A stretch of DNA of 64,000 bases from Solirubrobacter sp963798325. GTDB lineage: Bacteria > Actinomycetota > Thermoleophilia > Solirubrobacterales > Solirubrobacteraceae. The DNA is taken from assembly GCA_963798325.1 (NCBI GenBank), contig CAWCSS010000001.1, positions 1,550,001 through 1,614,000 of the forward strand. The letters run 5' to 3'. Below are positions 44,801 to 54,101 of this stretch, piece after piece (position 1 is the stretch's first letter; each line of letters starts with the position of its first letter). The position numbers and the translations under genes were made by a program. The notes below the pieces were generated by a model, which was not told the DNA's origin, made no database searches, and saw nothing but the letters and a program-made list of their open reading frames with translations.

Positions 44801-45243
44801 ACTCGGTCACCGAGGCGATGATCGAGGCGCTCGCGCGCGGCGCCGTCGCCGGCGGGCTGGACCCGGCGCACGTGACGTTCGAGATCACCGAGACCGCCGC
44901 CCTGACCAACCTCGACGCGGCGCGGCAGTTCGTCGAGACCCTCGCCGGCCTGGGCTTCTCGGTGGCGCTCGACGACTTCGGCACCGGCTTCGGCTCGTTC
45001 GTCTACCTCAAGCACATCCCGGCGAAGTTCCTGAAGATCGACATGGAGTTCGTGCGCGGCCTGCGCCAGAGCCCGGTCGACCAGGAGGTCGTGCGCTCGA
45101 TCGTGGGGATCGCCCGCAGCCTCGACAAGCAGACGATCGCCGAAGGCGTGGAGGATGCCGCGACGATCGAGCTGCTGCGCGCCTACGGGGTGGACTACGT
45201 GCAGGGATTCGCGATCGGCCGGCCCGGGCCGCTCCACGAGTAG
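41895..45243 (+). CDS. Multi-PAS GGDEF-EAL cyclic-di-GMP enzyme, frameshifted
   Basis: About 1115 residues after removing one base near 42629. A GAF-like N-terminus and a series of PAS domains come first, including RFRRALAGSELALFMMDREL, YDTEGRVQRWNRGAERLFGY, VGSWSLNPDTRLMTWSPQMY, MVLLTEEGEILQANDGLARM and RRILETTLEGVWTLDADDVT. The GGDEF domain has ARLGGDEFALVLPEV with the RSTD inhibitory site five residues before it. The EAL domain keeps the catalytic positions in KHELLVRML, INLSGYSVTEAM, FEITETAALTN, LDDFGTGFGSFVYL, LKIDMEFVRG and IAEGVEDAA. Both activities may be possible. No membrane segment is seen, so it is probably a cytoplasmic redox or ligand sensor. Confidence 0.9.
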
Positions 45244-45296
45244 CCGGTTCCCGCCGGTCGGGTGGCCCCCGCCGGTGCTCGGTGTAGCGTGCCCGC

Positions 45297-46661
45297 ATGG
45301 CCATCGTCCACGACCGTGATCCCTTCGCGATCCGCTCGCGCGGGTCCAGCGTCCGCACCGAGGTGCTGGGCGGCATCGTGACGTTCCTGACGATGGCGTA
45401 CATCGTCTTCGTGAACCCGGCGATCCTCGGCGCGGCGGGGATGCCGGTGGCCGCGGTGACGGTGGCCACCGCGCTCGGCGCGGCGCTGTTCACCGCGATC
45501 ATGGGCCTGGCCACGAACCTGCCGTTCGCGCTGGCCTCGGGCCTCGGCCTCAACGCCGTCGTCGCCTTCGACCTGATCCTCGGCCGCCAGCTGCCCTGGC
45601 CGGTGGCGATGGCCTGCGTCGTGATCGAGGGCCTGGTCGCGTTGATCCTCGTCCTCGGCGGCCTGCGCGAGGCGATCATGCGCGCCGTCCCGAACGAGAT
45701 CAAGCTCTCGATCGGCGTCGGCATCGGCCTGTTCATCGCGCTCGTCGGGTTCCGCGACGCCGGCATCACGGTCAACAACGACGCGACCGGCATCGGCCTC
45801 GGCATCCTCACCGCGGGCCCGCCGATGATCGCGCTCGCCGGGCTGCTGGTGATGATCGTCCTGACCGCGCGCGGCTTCAAGGGCGCGATCCTGGTCGGGA
45901 TCATCGTCTCGACGGTGCTCGGCCTGATCTTCGGGATCCTGGACTGGCCGGACGCCGTGGCGCGCTTTCCGAAGGGCTCGGACTTCTCGACCATCGGCGA
46001 CGCGCTGAAGCCGTCCAACCTCGTTGACGCGTTGACGTGGGCGCTCGTCCCGGTGATCTTCGTGCTCTTCGTCAGCGACTTCTTCGACACCATCGGCACG
46101 GCCGTCGCGGTGTCGGCCTCGGGCGGACTGCTCGACGAGTCCGGCCAGCCGCCGCGCCTGAAGCAGCTCCTGCTGGTGGACTCGGCGGCCGCGACCGGCG
46201 GCGGCATCATGGGCGTCTCGAGCATCACCACCTACGTCGAGTCCGGCTCGGGCGTGGCCGAGGGCGCGCGCACCGGCCTGGCCTCGCTCGTCACCGCCGG
46301 TTGCTTTCTGCTGACGATCTTCTTCGTGCCGACGATCGCCGTCGTGGCCCAGAGCGTGGGCGAGGCCGGCCTGCACCCGGCCATCGCCCCGGCGCTGATC
46401 ATGATCGGCTACCTGATGATCCGGCTCGTCGCCGACATCGACTGGAACCGCCCCGAGGCCGGCATCCCCGCGTTCCTGGTGATCGCGGGCGTCCCGCTGA
46501 CCTTCTCGATCGCCGCCGGCATCGGCCTCGGCGTGCTCGGCTACGTCGCCGTGATGGCGGGAACGGGACGCGCGAGGCAGGTCCACCCGCTGATGTGGGC
46601 GCTCGTTCCGCTGTTCCTCGCCTTCTTCTCGTCGGACTGGCTGTCGAAGAACATCTTCTGA
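45297..46661 (+). CDS. NCS2 purine permease (AzgA-type guanine/hypoxanthine transporter)
   Basis: 454 residues and about 13 hydrophobic segments. TEVLGGIVTFLTMAYIVFVN and PAILGAAGMPVAAV are the AzgA family opening, then NLPFALASGLGLNAVVAFDL, VPNEIKLSIGVGIGLFIALV (half-helix binding region), VLFVSDFFDTIGTAVAVSAS and SSITTYVESGSGVAEGARTG, where conserved Asp and Glu/Ser residues contact the purine. It imports hypoxanthine, guanine or adenine with protons. Length is typical. No purine riboswitch is visible in the 53-base upstream gap. Confidence 0.93.
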   Translation: MAIVHDRDPFAIRSRGSSVRTEVLGGIVTFLTMAYIVFVNPAILGAAGMPVAAVTVATALGAALFTAIMGLATNLPFALASGLGLNAVVAFDLILGRQLPWPVAMACVVIEGLVALILVLGGLREAIMRAVPNEIKLSIGVGIGLFIALVGFRDAGITVNNDATGIGLGILTAGPPMIALAGLLVMIVLTARGFKGAILVGIIVSTVLGLIFGILDWPDAVARFPKGSDFSTIGDALKPSNLVDALTWALVPVIFVLFVSDFFDTIGTAVAVSASGGLLDESGQPPRLKQLLLVDSAAATGGGIMGVSSITTYVESGSGVAEGARTGLASLVTAGCFLLTIFFVPTIAVVAQSVGEAGLHPAIAPALIMIGYLMIRLVADIDWNRPEAGIPAFLVIAGVPLTFSIAAGIGLGVLGYVAVMAGTGRARQVHPLMWALVPLFLAFFSSDWLSKNIF

Positions 46662-46675
46662 CGGCACATTGCCAT

Positions 46676-46700
46676 GCGGTCTGTGGGCTGATAAGACCGC
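46676..46700 (+). terminator. Hairpin between the purine permease and the kinase gene
   Basis: GCGGTCT (46676-46682) pairs with AGACCGC (46694-46700) across an 11-base loop, ending 6 bases before the kinase ATG at 46707. It could terminate the permease transcript or act as an operator for the kinase gene. Confidence 0.4.
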
Positions 46701-46706
46701 GCAAAC

Positions 46707-49700
46707 ATGGATGAATTCGCGATCGGGGCGACGTTCGCCGAGCACGTCATCCGCGGGGTCGCGGGACGCGGCGGGATGGGGATCGTCTATCGGGCGATGC
46801 ACGTCCCGCTCAAGCGCGAGGTCGCCCTGAAGGTGATCGCCCCCGGCGCGACCGCCGACGAGGAGTTTCGCGCGCGCTTTCGCGCGGAGTTCGAGGCGGC
46901 GGCGTCGATCCAGCACCCGAACGTGATCCCGATCTACCACGCGGGCGAGCACGAGGGGCTGCTGTTCGTGACCATGCGCTACGTCGACGGCGACGATCTC
47001 GCCCGCATCGTGGCGGCGGAGACGCGGGTGGAGCCGGTTCGGGCGACGATGCTGATCGGGCAGGTCGCGGCGGCGCTGGACGCCGCCCACGCCCGCGGGC
47101 TCGTCCACCGCGACGTCAAGCCGGCGAACATCCTGATCGAACGCAGCGGGGACCTCGAGCACGCGCTGTTGACCGACTTCGGGCTGACCAAGAGCCTGCA
47201 GTCCGACGCGAAGGTGACCAAGACGGGCACGGTCATCGGGACCTTCGACTACACGGCCCCCGAGCAACTCGAGGCCGGCGCGGTCGACGCCCGCACCGAC
47301 GTCTACGCGCTCGGCTGCGTGCTGTTTCAGACGCTCACCGGCCGCGTGCCGTTCCCGCGCGAGTCGCTGGCCGCGACGATGTTCGCCCACTTCGAGGCGG
47401 CGCCGCCGTCGGTCACCGCGCTCGTGCCCGAGGCGCCGGAGGCGCTGGACCGGGTGGTGGCGACGGCCATGGCCAAGGACCCGGCGGACCGCTACCAGTC
47501 CGCCGGCGACCTCGCCCGCGCCGCGCTCGCGGCGGTCGACCGGCCGTCGCTGTCGCCGGGTGTGCGCAAGCTCGCGGCCGGCGAGCGCCCGTCCGGCTGG
47601 AGCTGGCCGGCGATCCCGGCGATCCAGGCCGGCGACGGCCGCGTCCCGCTGCAGAGCGCGCTGCTGAGCGAGATCGGCAGCGGCGCGTTCGTCGGCCGCG
47701 ACGACGCGCTCGAGCGCCTGCGGTCGCGCTACCGAGCGCGCCGCCGCCGGCCAGCGCCAGGTCGTGCTCGTCTCCGGCGAGCCGGGCATCGGCAAGTCGC
47801 GGCTGGCCGCCGAGCTCGCGCGCGAGGCGCACGAGTCCGGGGCGATCGTGCTCTACGGCCGCAACGACGCCGAGTCGCTGGTGCCCTACCAGCCGTTCGT
47901 GACCGCGGTCCAGCACTACATGGCCCACCGCGCAGTCGCTCGAGCTCCCGCCCGAGCTCGCGCCGGAGCTGAGCGAGCTGGCGCGGCTCGTGCCCGCGCT
48001 GCGCCGGCACCTGCCCGAGCTGCGCGAGCCGCTGGCCGAAGACGGCGAGACACGCCGCTACCGGCTCTTCGAAGCGGTCACGCGCGTGCTCGCGGGGATC
48101 GCCGCGCAGACGCCGACGGTGCTGATCCTCGACGACCTCCAGTGGGCGGACACGTCGACGGCGCTGCTGCTGAGCCACATCCTGCAGGACATCGAGGCGA
48201 CCAACATGCTCGTGGTCGGCACCATCCGCGAGTCCGGCGGCCACCGGGCGGAGGAGCTGACCGACCTGATCTCGCGGCTCTACCGCGACGCGGGCTTCGA
48301 GCGGATCGCGCTCGAGGGCCTGGACGCCGCCGAGACGCGCGCGCTCGTGCACGCCGCCGCCGACCGCGAGGCCAGCGGCTCGTTCATCCTCAGGCTCCAG
48401 GACGGCACCGAGGGCAACCCGTTCTTCATCAAGGAGACGCTGCGCAGCCTGGTCGAGGTCGTCGGCGACTCGTCCGAGTTCGAGGACGAGACGCTCGGGC
48501 GCGTGCCGGTGCCCGAGGGCATCCGGGAGCTGATCGGAACGCGGCTCGCGCGCCTCGGCGACACGGCTGCGCAGGTGCTCACGCCGGCCTCGGTGGTCGG
48601 CCGCGAGTTCCGCCTGGAGGTGCTCGAGGCGCTGCTCGACGAGCCCGTCGAGCGCATCATCCTGGCGCTGGAGGAGGCCGACGAGGCCGGCCTCGTGCGC
48701 GAGGTGGCCGACGACGCCGACCGTTTCGTGTTCGCCCACGCGCTGGTGCGCGAGACGCTCTACGAGTCGCAGTCCGCGAGCCGCCGGGTGCGCCTGCATC
48801 ACCGGATCGCGCAGGCGCTGGAGGCTCTCGGGCCGCTCAGCTCGCCCGCCGAGCTCGCCCACCACTACGTCGAGAGCCGCCACCTGGACCGCGAGGGCAA
48901 GGCGGTCGACTACTGCGAGCAGGCGGCGATCGCGGCGTCCCAGGCGCTCGCCTACGAGGAGGCCAAGGCCCACTACGCGGCCGCGCTGGAGCGCCTGCGC
49001 AACTCCGCGCCGCGCCGCTGCGAGCTGCTGATCGGCCTCGGCACCGCGGCGGCACGGATGAGCGACCCGGACGCCGCGCCGGCGCTTCATGGAGGCCGCC
49101 GCGATCGCCCGCCGCGAGGGCCTCAAGGAACCGCTGGCGCGGGCCGCGATCGGGCGTTTCGGCAGCTACGCCCACGCCGGCAAGGTGGACCGCGAGGCGA
49201 TCGCCCTGCTGGAGACCGCGCTCGAAGCCCAGGGCGACGACGAAGGCCCGCTGGTCGCCCAGCTGCTCGCCCGCCTGGCCAACGCGATCCACTTCGCGGC
49301 CATGCCGGAACGCGTCGAGGCCGTCTCTCTGCGGGCGATCGAGCTCGCTCGGCGGTGCGGCGATCCGCTCGCGCTCGTGACCGCGCTCGAGAGCCGCCAC
49401 ACGGCGCTGCTCAGCAGCGCGGCGCTCGACGAGCGCCTTGCCCTGGCCACCGAGCTCTACGACCTCGCCGAGCGCATCGGCGAGCGCGAGCTGAAGATGC
49501 TCGGCCTGCACTGGCGTACCTGGGACCTCCTCGAGATGGGCGAGGTCGACGCTGCCCGCTACGAGTGGCGCCGCCTGACCGCGCTGGCCGACGAGCTGCG
49601 GCTGCCCACGTACCGCTTCTACAGCGCCCGCTGGGAGGTCGTGTGGGCGGGCATCGCGGACCGGCTCGAGGAGCTTCCGGGCCTGATCGATCGGGCCTAC

Positions 49701-50360
49701 GAGCTCGGCGTGGCCGCGCGGGCGGCGGAGGTCGAGGTCGAGACCGGCGGCCAGCGGCTCTGCCTCGCGTATCGCTACGGCGCCCTGGGCCAGTTCGTCG
49801 ACCTGCTCGACGCCGAGTACAAGGCCAACCCGCAGATCTTCGTCAATCTCCCGGCGCTCGCGCTCGCCCGCCTGCAGGGCGGCCACACCGAGAGCGGCCT
49901 CGAGCTCTTCGAGCAGATGGCCACGAACGACTTCGGCCACATCGAGCCGCCGAACATGCTGTGGCTGGCGTCGATGGTCGTGCTCGCCGAGGTCGCCGCC
50001 CTCGCGGGGGACGAGGCCCGCGCCCGCACGCTCTACGCCATCCTCGAACCGCACCGCGATCGCAACGTGCTGATCGGCCTGGCCGCGTGCTGGGGCTCGG
50101 CGGAGCGCTTCCTCGGCCTGCTGGCGGCGACCTTCGGCGACGACGACGCCGCGGCCGCGCACTTCGAGCGCGCGATCGCCCGCAACCAAGAGGGCGGCAT
50201 CGACTCGATGTACGAGATGGTCCGCCGCGAGTACGCGAACCTCCTCGAGCGCCGCGGCGACACCGCCGGCGCCGCTCGCCTGCGCGCCGAGACGCTCGCC
50301 ACCGCACCCGCCCCGATCGCCGCCACCCAGGTCGAACCTAAAGGGGCCTGGCCCCTTTAG
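46707..50360 (+). CDS. Ser/Thr protein kinase fused to AAA ATPase and helical repeats, frameshifted
   Basis: About 1216 residues after removing single extra bases near 47732, 47932 and 49080. The kinase domain (residues 14-275) has RGGMGIVYRAMHVPLKREVA with the ATP lysine in LKV, LVHRDVKPANILIERSGD, LLTDFGLTKSLQSDAK and TFDYTAPEQLEAGAVDARTD. The ATPase follows: VFVGRDDAL-type opening, Walker A VVLVSGEPGIGKSRLAAELA and Walker B TVLILDDLQWADTSTALLLS. The last 500 residues are TPR-like helices (SYAHAGKVDREAIALLETAL, ALARLQGGHTESGLELFEQM). This is the PknK-like layout that ties phosphorylation to a STAND ATPase, here without a recognisable C-terminal DNA-binding domain. The stop lies in a palindromic repeat. 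Confidence 0.88.
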
Positions 50361-50364
50361 GTTC
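50334..50364. repeat. Palindromic repeat (CCTAAAGGGG family), copy 2
   Basis: A perfect inverted repeat with 15-bp arms, GAACCTAAAGGGGCC at 50334-50348 and its complement at 50350-50364, separated by one T. The kinase gene's last eight codons and stop (50358-50360) lie in it. The core CCTAAAGGGG is shared with the element at 8910-8958. Confidence 0.75.
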
Positions 50365-50435
50365 GGGACCGGCTAGGGGGTCCTCAGGGTCATCCCCAAT
50401 GGTCGCCGGGCCGTGCGACCGGCACAGTGGTGGAC

Positions 50436-50660
50436 ATGAACAAGACCTTGACTCGCTCCTCCACCGACAAGAAGCTCCTCGGCGTCTCCGGCGGCATGGC
50501 CGACTACTTCGACGTCGACGCCAACGTCGTCCGCGTCGGCTGGATCATCGCCACGCTCTTCACCGGCGTCGCTCCCCTCGCGTACCTCGCCATCGCGCTG
50601 ATCGTGCCCCGCGACGACCGCGAGCCGGCCGACGACTACGGCCACGGCCTCGCCGTCTAA
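50436..50660 (+). CDS. PspC domain protein
   Basis: 74 residues from ATG 50436. The whole protein is a PspC domain: TRSSTDKKLLGVSGGMADYF, DVDANVVRVGWIIATLFTGV and APLAYLAIALIVPRD, with a basic start, a GGxADYF motif and two hydrophobic stretches. Such stand-alone PspC proteins sit in the inner membrane and are linked to envelope stress responses. It is convergent with DUF2017 (4-base overlap). Confidence 0.88.
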   Translation: MNKTLTRSSTDKKLLGVSGGMADYFDVDANVVRVGWIIATLFTGVAPLAYLAIALIVPRDDREPADDYGHGLAV

Positions 50661-51118
50661 GGATTCAGCTGTGCTTCCACGATCTCGTCGAGCAGCCCGC
50701 CGAGATAGCCGTACAGTGCCACGGTCCGGGCGTTCGGGTCGTTCGGATCAAACACCGGCTCCTGCCCGTCCTCATTGATCTCGAGCATCGTGCCGAGGAT
50801 CAACCGCAACGAGTTGACCGCCTGCATCCAGGCGGTCAGCTCCTCGAGCGTGAGCAGCTCCTTGTCGACCGACGCCTCCACGGCGTCGATGCTCTCCAGC
50901 CGCCCGCTGCGCAGCTCGTCGCGCGTCATCTGCTGGTACTCGTCCTCGAGCTCCTCGTCGGCGGCGTAGGCGGCGGGATACAGCCGCCGCACGCGCGGGT
51001 CCTGGGGCGCCAGCGCCAGCATCTCGCGCAACTCGTCCAGCAGCCCGCGGATCAGCTCGCGCTCGCGGGGCTCCATCCGCACCACGAACTTCCCCTGGCG
51101 GGAATCGATCCGCCGCAT
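50657..51118 (-). CDS. DUF2017 family protein
   Basis: 153 residues from ATG 51118 (MRRIDSRQGKFVVRMEPRER). LIRGLLDELREMLALAPQDP, RRLYPAAYAADEELEDEYQQ and MTRDELRSGRLESIDAVEAS followed by ELTAWMQAVNSLRLILGTML match the actinobacterial DUF2017 family, which is nearly always encoded after clpS. The start overlaps the clpS stop as TGATG, so translation is coupled. It is probably cytoplasmic and helical; its link to the ClpS/ClpCP proteolysis pathway is by neighbourhood only. Confidence 0.87.
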   Translation of the reverse strand: MRRIDSRQGKFVVRMEPRERELIRGLLDELREMLALAPQDPRVRRLYPAAYAADEELEDEYQQMTRDELRSGRLESIDAVEASVDKELLTLEELTAWMQAVNSLRLILGTMLEINEDGQEPVFDPNDPNARTVALYGYLGGLLDEIVEAQLNP

Positions 51119-51405
51119 CAGTCCTGCCGCATCGTGGCCCACAGGCCATGCTCGTGCAGGCGGAACACGTCGAGCTCGGCCTTCTCGCGCGTCCCGCTGG
51201 AGACGACCGCGCGGCCCTTGTGGTGGACGTCGAGCATCAGCTCCGTCGCCTTCTCGCGGTTGTAGCCGAACAGCTTCTGCAGGACGAGCACGACGTAGCT
51301 CATCAGGTTGATCGGGTCGTTCCAGACGATCACGATCCAGGGTCGATCCGGGATCGACTCATCGTCGGTCGACGGAAGCTGAACCTCGGCGGGAGCGGCA
51401 CTCAC
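51118..51405 (-). CDS. clpS: ATP-dependent Clp protease adaptor ClpS
   Basis: 95 residues from a GTG at 51405. The core WIVIVWNDPINLMSYVVLVL with QKLFGYNREKATELMLDVHH and KGRAVVSSGTREKAELDVFR is textbook ClpS: the NDxxN...Y/M binding pocket and the HxxG segment. ClpS binds proteins with N-degron residues and delivers them to ClpA/ClpC. It is followed by DUF2017 with overlapping stop and start. The gene is 11 bases from the GMC oxidoreductase stop on the same strand. Confidence 0.95.
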   Translation of the reverse strand: MSAAPAEVQLPSTDDESIPDRPWIVIVWNDPINLMSYVVLVLQKLFGYNREKATELMLDVHHKGRAVVSSGTREKAELDVFRLHEHGLWATMRQD

Positions 51406-51416
51406 TCCGGATAAGG

Positions 51417-52985
51417 CTACTTGGGGCCGATCTGGCTCATCGCGTGCTCGGCCAGCGCGGTGATCGTCAGGCTCGGATTGACGCCCACGTTGGCCGGGAT
51501 CGCCGCGCCGTCGCAGACGAGCAGGTTCTCGTAGCCGAACACGCGCTGGCGGGCATCGACGACGCCCACGCTCGGATCGGCACCGATCACCGCGCCGCCG
51601 AGGATGTGCGCGGTGCTCGGGATGTTCGCCACCGCTTCCATGAGCGCGCTCTGCGGGAGCCCGCCGGTGCGCTTGGCCAGCCACTCGGCGAAGGCGTTGG
51701 CGGCGGGGATGAAGGTCGGGTTCGGACGCTCGGGGTCCTGCTCGGTCTTCAGCCGCACGCGCCCGCCTCGCCCTTTGCTCGCCCGCAGCGAGATCGCGTT
51801 GTCCAGCGACTGCATCACCAGCACGATGATCGTCCGCCGCGACCAGCCGCGCGGGTTCAGCGTGCGCATCAGCATCCGCGGGTGCCGCACGGCGGCGCCG
51901 GCGAGCTTGAGCGGGCGCGTCATGCGCGTGCCGTCGCCCGTCAGCAGCGTGAAGATGCCCGACATGCTGTCGGACGCCTCGCCGTAGACGACCGTCTCGA
52001 TGTGGGTCGTGGGGTCGGGGTAGATCGAGCCGGTGATGGCCACGCGGCGCTGGATGTCGGGCGCGCCCTCGGGCAGCGTCACGGCCAGGATCGCCTCCGA
52101 GTTGGTGCGCACCAGCTCGCCGAGCCGGTCGGAGAGCTTGGGGAGCGAGCCGTTGAGCTTGCACGCGGCCAGCAGGCGGTTGGTGCCGAGCGCACCCGCG
52201 GCGACGACCACGCCGCGCGCGGTCAGCGTCTGACGGTCCGTGCGGAGCAACCCGTTCGAGCGCTTGCTCGTGACCGCGTAGCCGCCGCCGTCGAGCGGCT
52301 TGATGTCCGTGACGGTCCGCTCGGCCTGCACGGTCACGCCCTCACGCTCGGCGAACCACAGGTAGTTCTTCACCAGCGTGTTCTTGGCTCCGTGCGGGCA
52401 GCCGATCATGCAGCGGCCGCAGCGCAGGCAGCCGGTGCGGTCGGGACCGTCGCCGCCGAAGAACGGGTCCTTGACCGTCTTGCCGCGCTCGCCCAGGAAC
52501 ACGCCCACGCGTGTCTTCGCGTAGGTCTCCCCGACGCCGATCTCGTGCGCGTACTCGCGCAGGTAGTCGTCGGCGGGATCGTCCTCGTCGTAGGCGACGA
52601 CGCCCAGCATCCGCTCGGCCTCGGCGTAGTGCGGCGCCAGCGCGGCCTGCCAGTCCTCCAGCCCCGCCCACTGCGGGTCCTCGTAGAAGCGCGCGGGGGC
52701 GCGGTAGAGCGTGTTCGCGTACCCGAGCGACCCGCCGCCGACGCCGCTCCCGGACGCGATCGCGACGTCCTTGAAGATCGTCAGGCGGAAGATCCCGTTG
52801 AGCCCGAGCCGCGGCGCGTACCAGTAGCGCCGCATGTCCCACGTCGACTTCGGCAGCTCGTCGTCGCTGAAGCGGCGCCCGCACTCGAGCACCGCGACCC
52901 GGTAGCCCTTCTGCGCGAGCCGCAGCGCGCTGACGCTGCCGCCGAACCCGGAACCGATGACGAGCCAGTCGAAGTCGTAGTGCAC
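51417..52985 (-). CDS. GMC oxidoreductase with a ferredoxin-like cysteine cluster
   Basis: 522 residues. The FAD motif is DWLVIGSGFGGSVSALRLAQ, followed by IASGSGVGGGSLGYANTLYR (GMC signature 1-like) and near the end LGGAVIGADPSVGVVDARQR and GAAIPANVGVNPSLTITALA, which carry the usual C-terminal active-site part. The family (cholesterol oxidase/choline dehydrogenase-like) oxidises alcohols or sterols. A CLRCGRCMIGCPHGAKNT stretch near residue 190 places four Cys in a CxxCxxCxxxC pattern that could bind an iron-sulfur cluster and pass electrons on. No signal peptide. Gene upstream of clpS. Confidence 0.87.
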   Translation of the reverse strand: MHYDFDWLVIGSGFGGSVSALRLAQKGYRVAVLECGRRFSDDELPKSTWDMRRYWYAPRLGLNGIFRLTIFKDVAIASGSGVGGGSLGYANTLYRAPARFYEDPQWAGLEDWQAALAPHYAEAERMLGVVAYDEDDPADDYLREYAHEIGVGETYAKTRVGVFLGERGKTVKDPFFGGDGPDRTGCLRCGRCMIGCPHGAKNTLVKNYLWFAEREGVTVQAERTVTDIKPLDGGGYAVTSKRSNGLLRTDRQTLTARGVVVAAGALGTNRLLAACKLNGSLPKLSDRLGELVRTNSEAILAVTLPEGAPDIQRRVAITGSIYPDPTTHIETVVYGEASDSMSGIFTLLTGDGTRMTRPLKLAGAAVRHPRMLMRTLNPRGWSRRTIIVLVMQSLDNAISLRASKGRGGRVRLKTEQDPERPNPTFIPAANAFAEWLAKRTGGLPQSALMEAVANIPSTAHILGGAVIGADPSVGVVDARQRVFGYENLLVCDGAAIPANVGVNPSLTITALAEHAMSQIGPK

Positions 52986-52998
52986 CCGGCGACTCTAC

Positions 52999-53925
52999 TC
53001 AGGCGCGGCGCAGCAGGATCCGAGACACGAGGTGGTCGCCGCCCTTCTCGAGGATCACGTCCGCCCGCGGGCGCGACGGCTGGATGTTCTCGAGCAGGTT
53101 CGGCCGGTTGGTGCGCTCCCAGATCCCCTCGGCGACCGCGATCGCCTCCTCGTCGGAGAGCACCGCGTAACGGTGGAAGTAGGACTCGGGCTTCTGGAAG
53201 GCGCCGCTGCGCAGAGCGAGGAAGCGATCGAGGTACCAGCGCCGGACGTCGGTCTCCTCGGCGTCGAGGTAGAGCGCGAAGTCCACGAAGTCGGACACGT
53301 AGACGCGCCCGCTCCCGCGCTTGAGGACGTTGACGCCCTCGAGCACGACCACGTCCGGCGAGGTCACGACGAGGCGTTCATCGTCGACGATGTCGTAGCG
53401 CAGGTGGGAATAGACAGGCGCGCTGACTTCATCGATCCCGCTCTTGAGATCGGCCACGAAGCGCAGCAGGGCGCGCCGGTCGTAGGACTCCGGGAACCCC
53501 TTGCGGGCGAGGATGCCCTTCTCGTTGAGCACCGCGTTGGGCAGGAGGAACCCGTCCGTGGTCACCAGCTCCACCCGCCACTCGGGCCGCAGCGACCGCA
53601 ACAGCCACACGACCAGCCGCGCCGCGGTCGACTTGCCCACGGCCACGCTCCCGCCCAGCGCGATCAGGAACGGCACCGCGTTGGCCTCCTCGCCGAGGAA
53701 CTCCCCCTGGGCCCTGGAGAGCTCACGGGCCGCCTCCACCCGCAGCTCGAGCAGCCGCGCGAGCGGCATGTAGACCTCCGCCACCTCGCCGGGGAGGACG
53801 GGCTCACCCAGGCCGCTCAGCCCGGCGAGCTCGTCGTAACCCATCGAGGCGTCCCCGCCTCCCAGCTCCCGCCAGCGCGCGCGCTCGACCGCCGTGAAGG
53901 GCGACGCGCCGCTGATCTTCAGCAA
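52999..53925 (-). CDS. coaA: Type I pantothenate kinase
   Basis: About 308 residues. Walker A is LIALGGSVAVGKSTAARLVV, followed by VELVTTDGFLLPNAVLNEKG, KGFPESYDRRALLRFVADLK and VVVLEGVNVLKRGSGRVYVS, then ESYFHRYAVLSDEEAIAVAE; all are CoaA hallmarks. It makes 4'-phosphopantothenate, the first committed step of coenzyme A synthesis. The best start is the TTG at 53925 (LLKISGASPFTAVERARWRE), because family members begin shortly before SPF...RxxWRxL. That start overlaps the ybdD stop by 7 bases, which suggests translational coupling. Confidence 0.92.
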   Translation of the reverse strand: MLKISGASPFTAVERARWRELGGGDASMGYDELAGLSGLGEPVLPGEVAEVYMPLARLLELRVEAARELSRAQGEFLGEEANAVPFLIALGGSVAVGKSTAARLVVWLLRSLRPEWRVELVTTDGFLLPNAVLNEKGILARKGFPESYDRRALLRFVADLKSGIDEVSAPVYSHLRYDIVDDERLVVTSPDVVVLEGVNVLKRGSGRVYVSDFVDFALYLDAEETDVRRWYLDRFLALRSGAFQKPESYFHRYAVLSDEEAIAVAEGIWERTNRPNLLENIQPSRPRADVILEKGGDHLVSRILLRRA

Positions 53926-54101
53926 CAGCGGGCCTGTGTCTGGTTCTCGCGAGCGTCCTGGCGGCGGCGCTCGAACTCGCGTCGTGACATCACGGGCGCG
54001 CCCGGGTGCTCGACCCGGGCGTGCTCGACGTAGCGGTCGTACCGGCTCTCGCCGGAGACCTCGCGCAGGTACCACCAGACGGTTCTCAGCGGCCCGCCCA
54101 T
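53919..54101 (-). CDS. ybdD: YbdD/YjiX family protein (DUF466)
   Basis: 60 residues. MGGPLRTVWWYLREVSGESR and YDRYVEHARVEHPGAPVMSR followed by REFERRRQDA is the DUF466 signature (WYLREVSGExxYDRYV...HPGxPVMSRREFxRRR). These short proteins accompany CstA-type transporters and are needed for full pyruvate or peptide uptake in enterobacteria. The start lies within the last codons of cstA (16-base overlap). The small size is normal for the family. Confidence 0.93.
   Translation of the reverse strand: MGGPLRTVWWYLREVSGESRYDRYVEHARVEHPGAPVMSRREFERRRQDARENQTQARCC

Noticed and set aside
42550..47795. Very long minus-strand open frames (895 and 866 codons) opposite the GGDEF-EAL and kinase genes
   Set aside because: They are dominated by Arg, Ala, Gly and Pro, contain no recognisable domains and lie opposite genes with clear motifs. 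High GC makes long antisense frames common.
46707..49090. Programmed ribosomal frameshifting in the kinase and other genes
   Set aside because: No common slippery heptamer, many unrelated genes affected, and all shifts are gains of bases; sequence errors explain it better.
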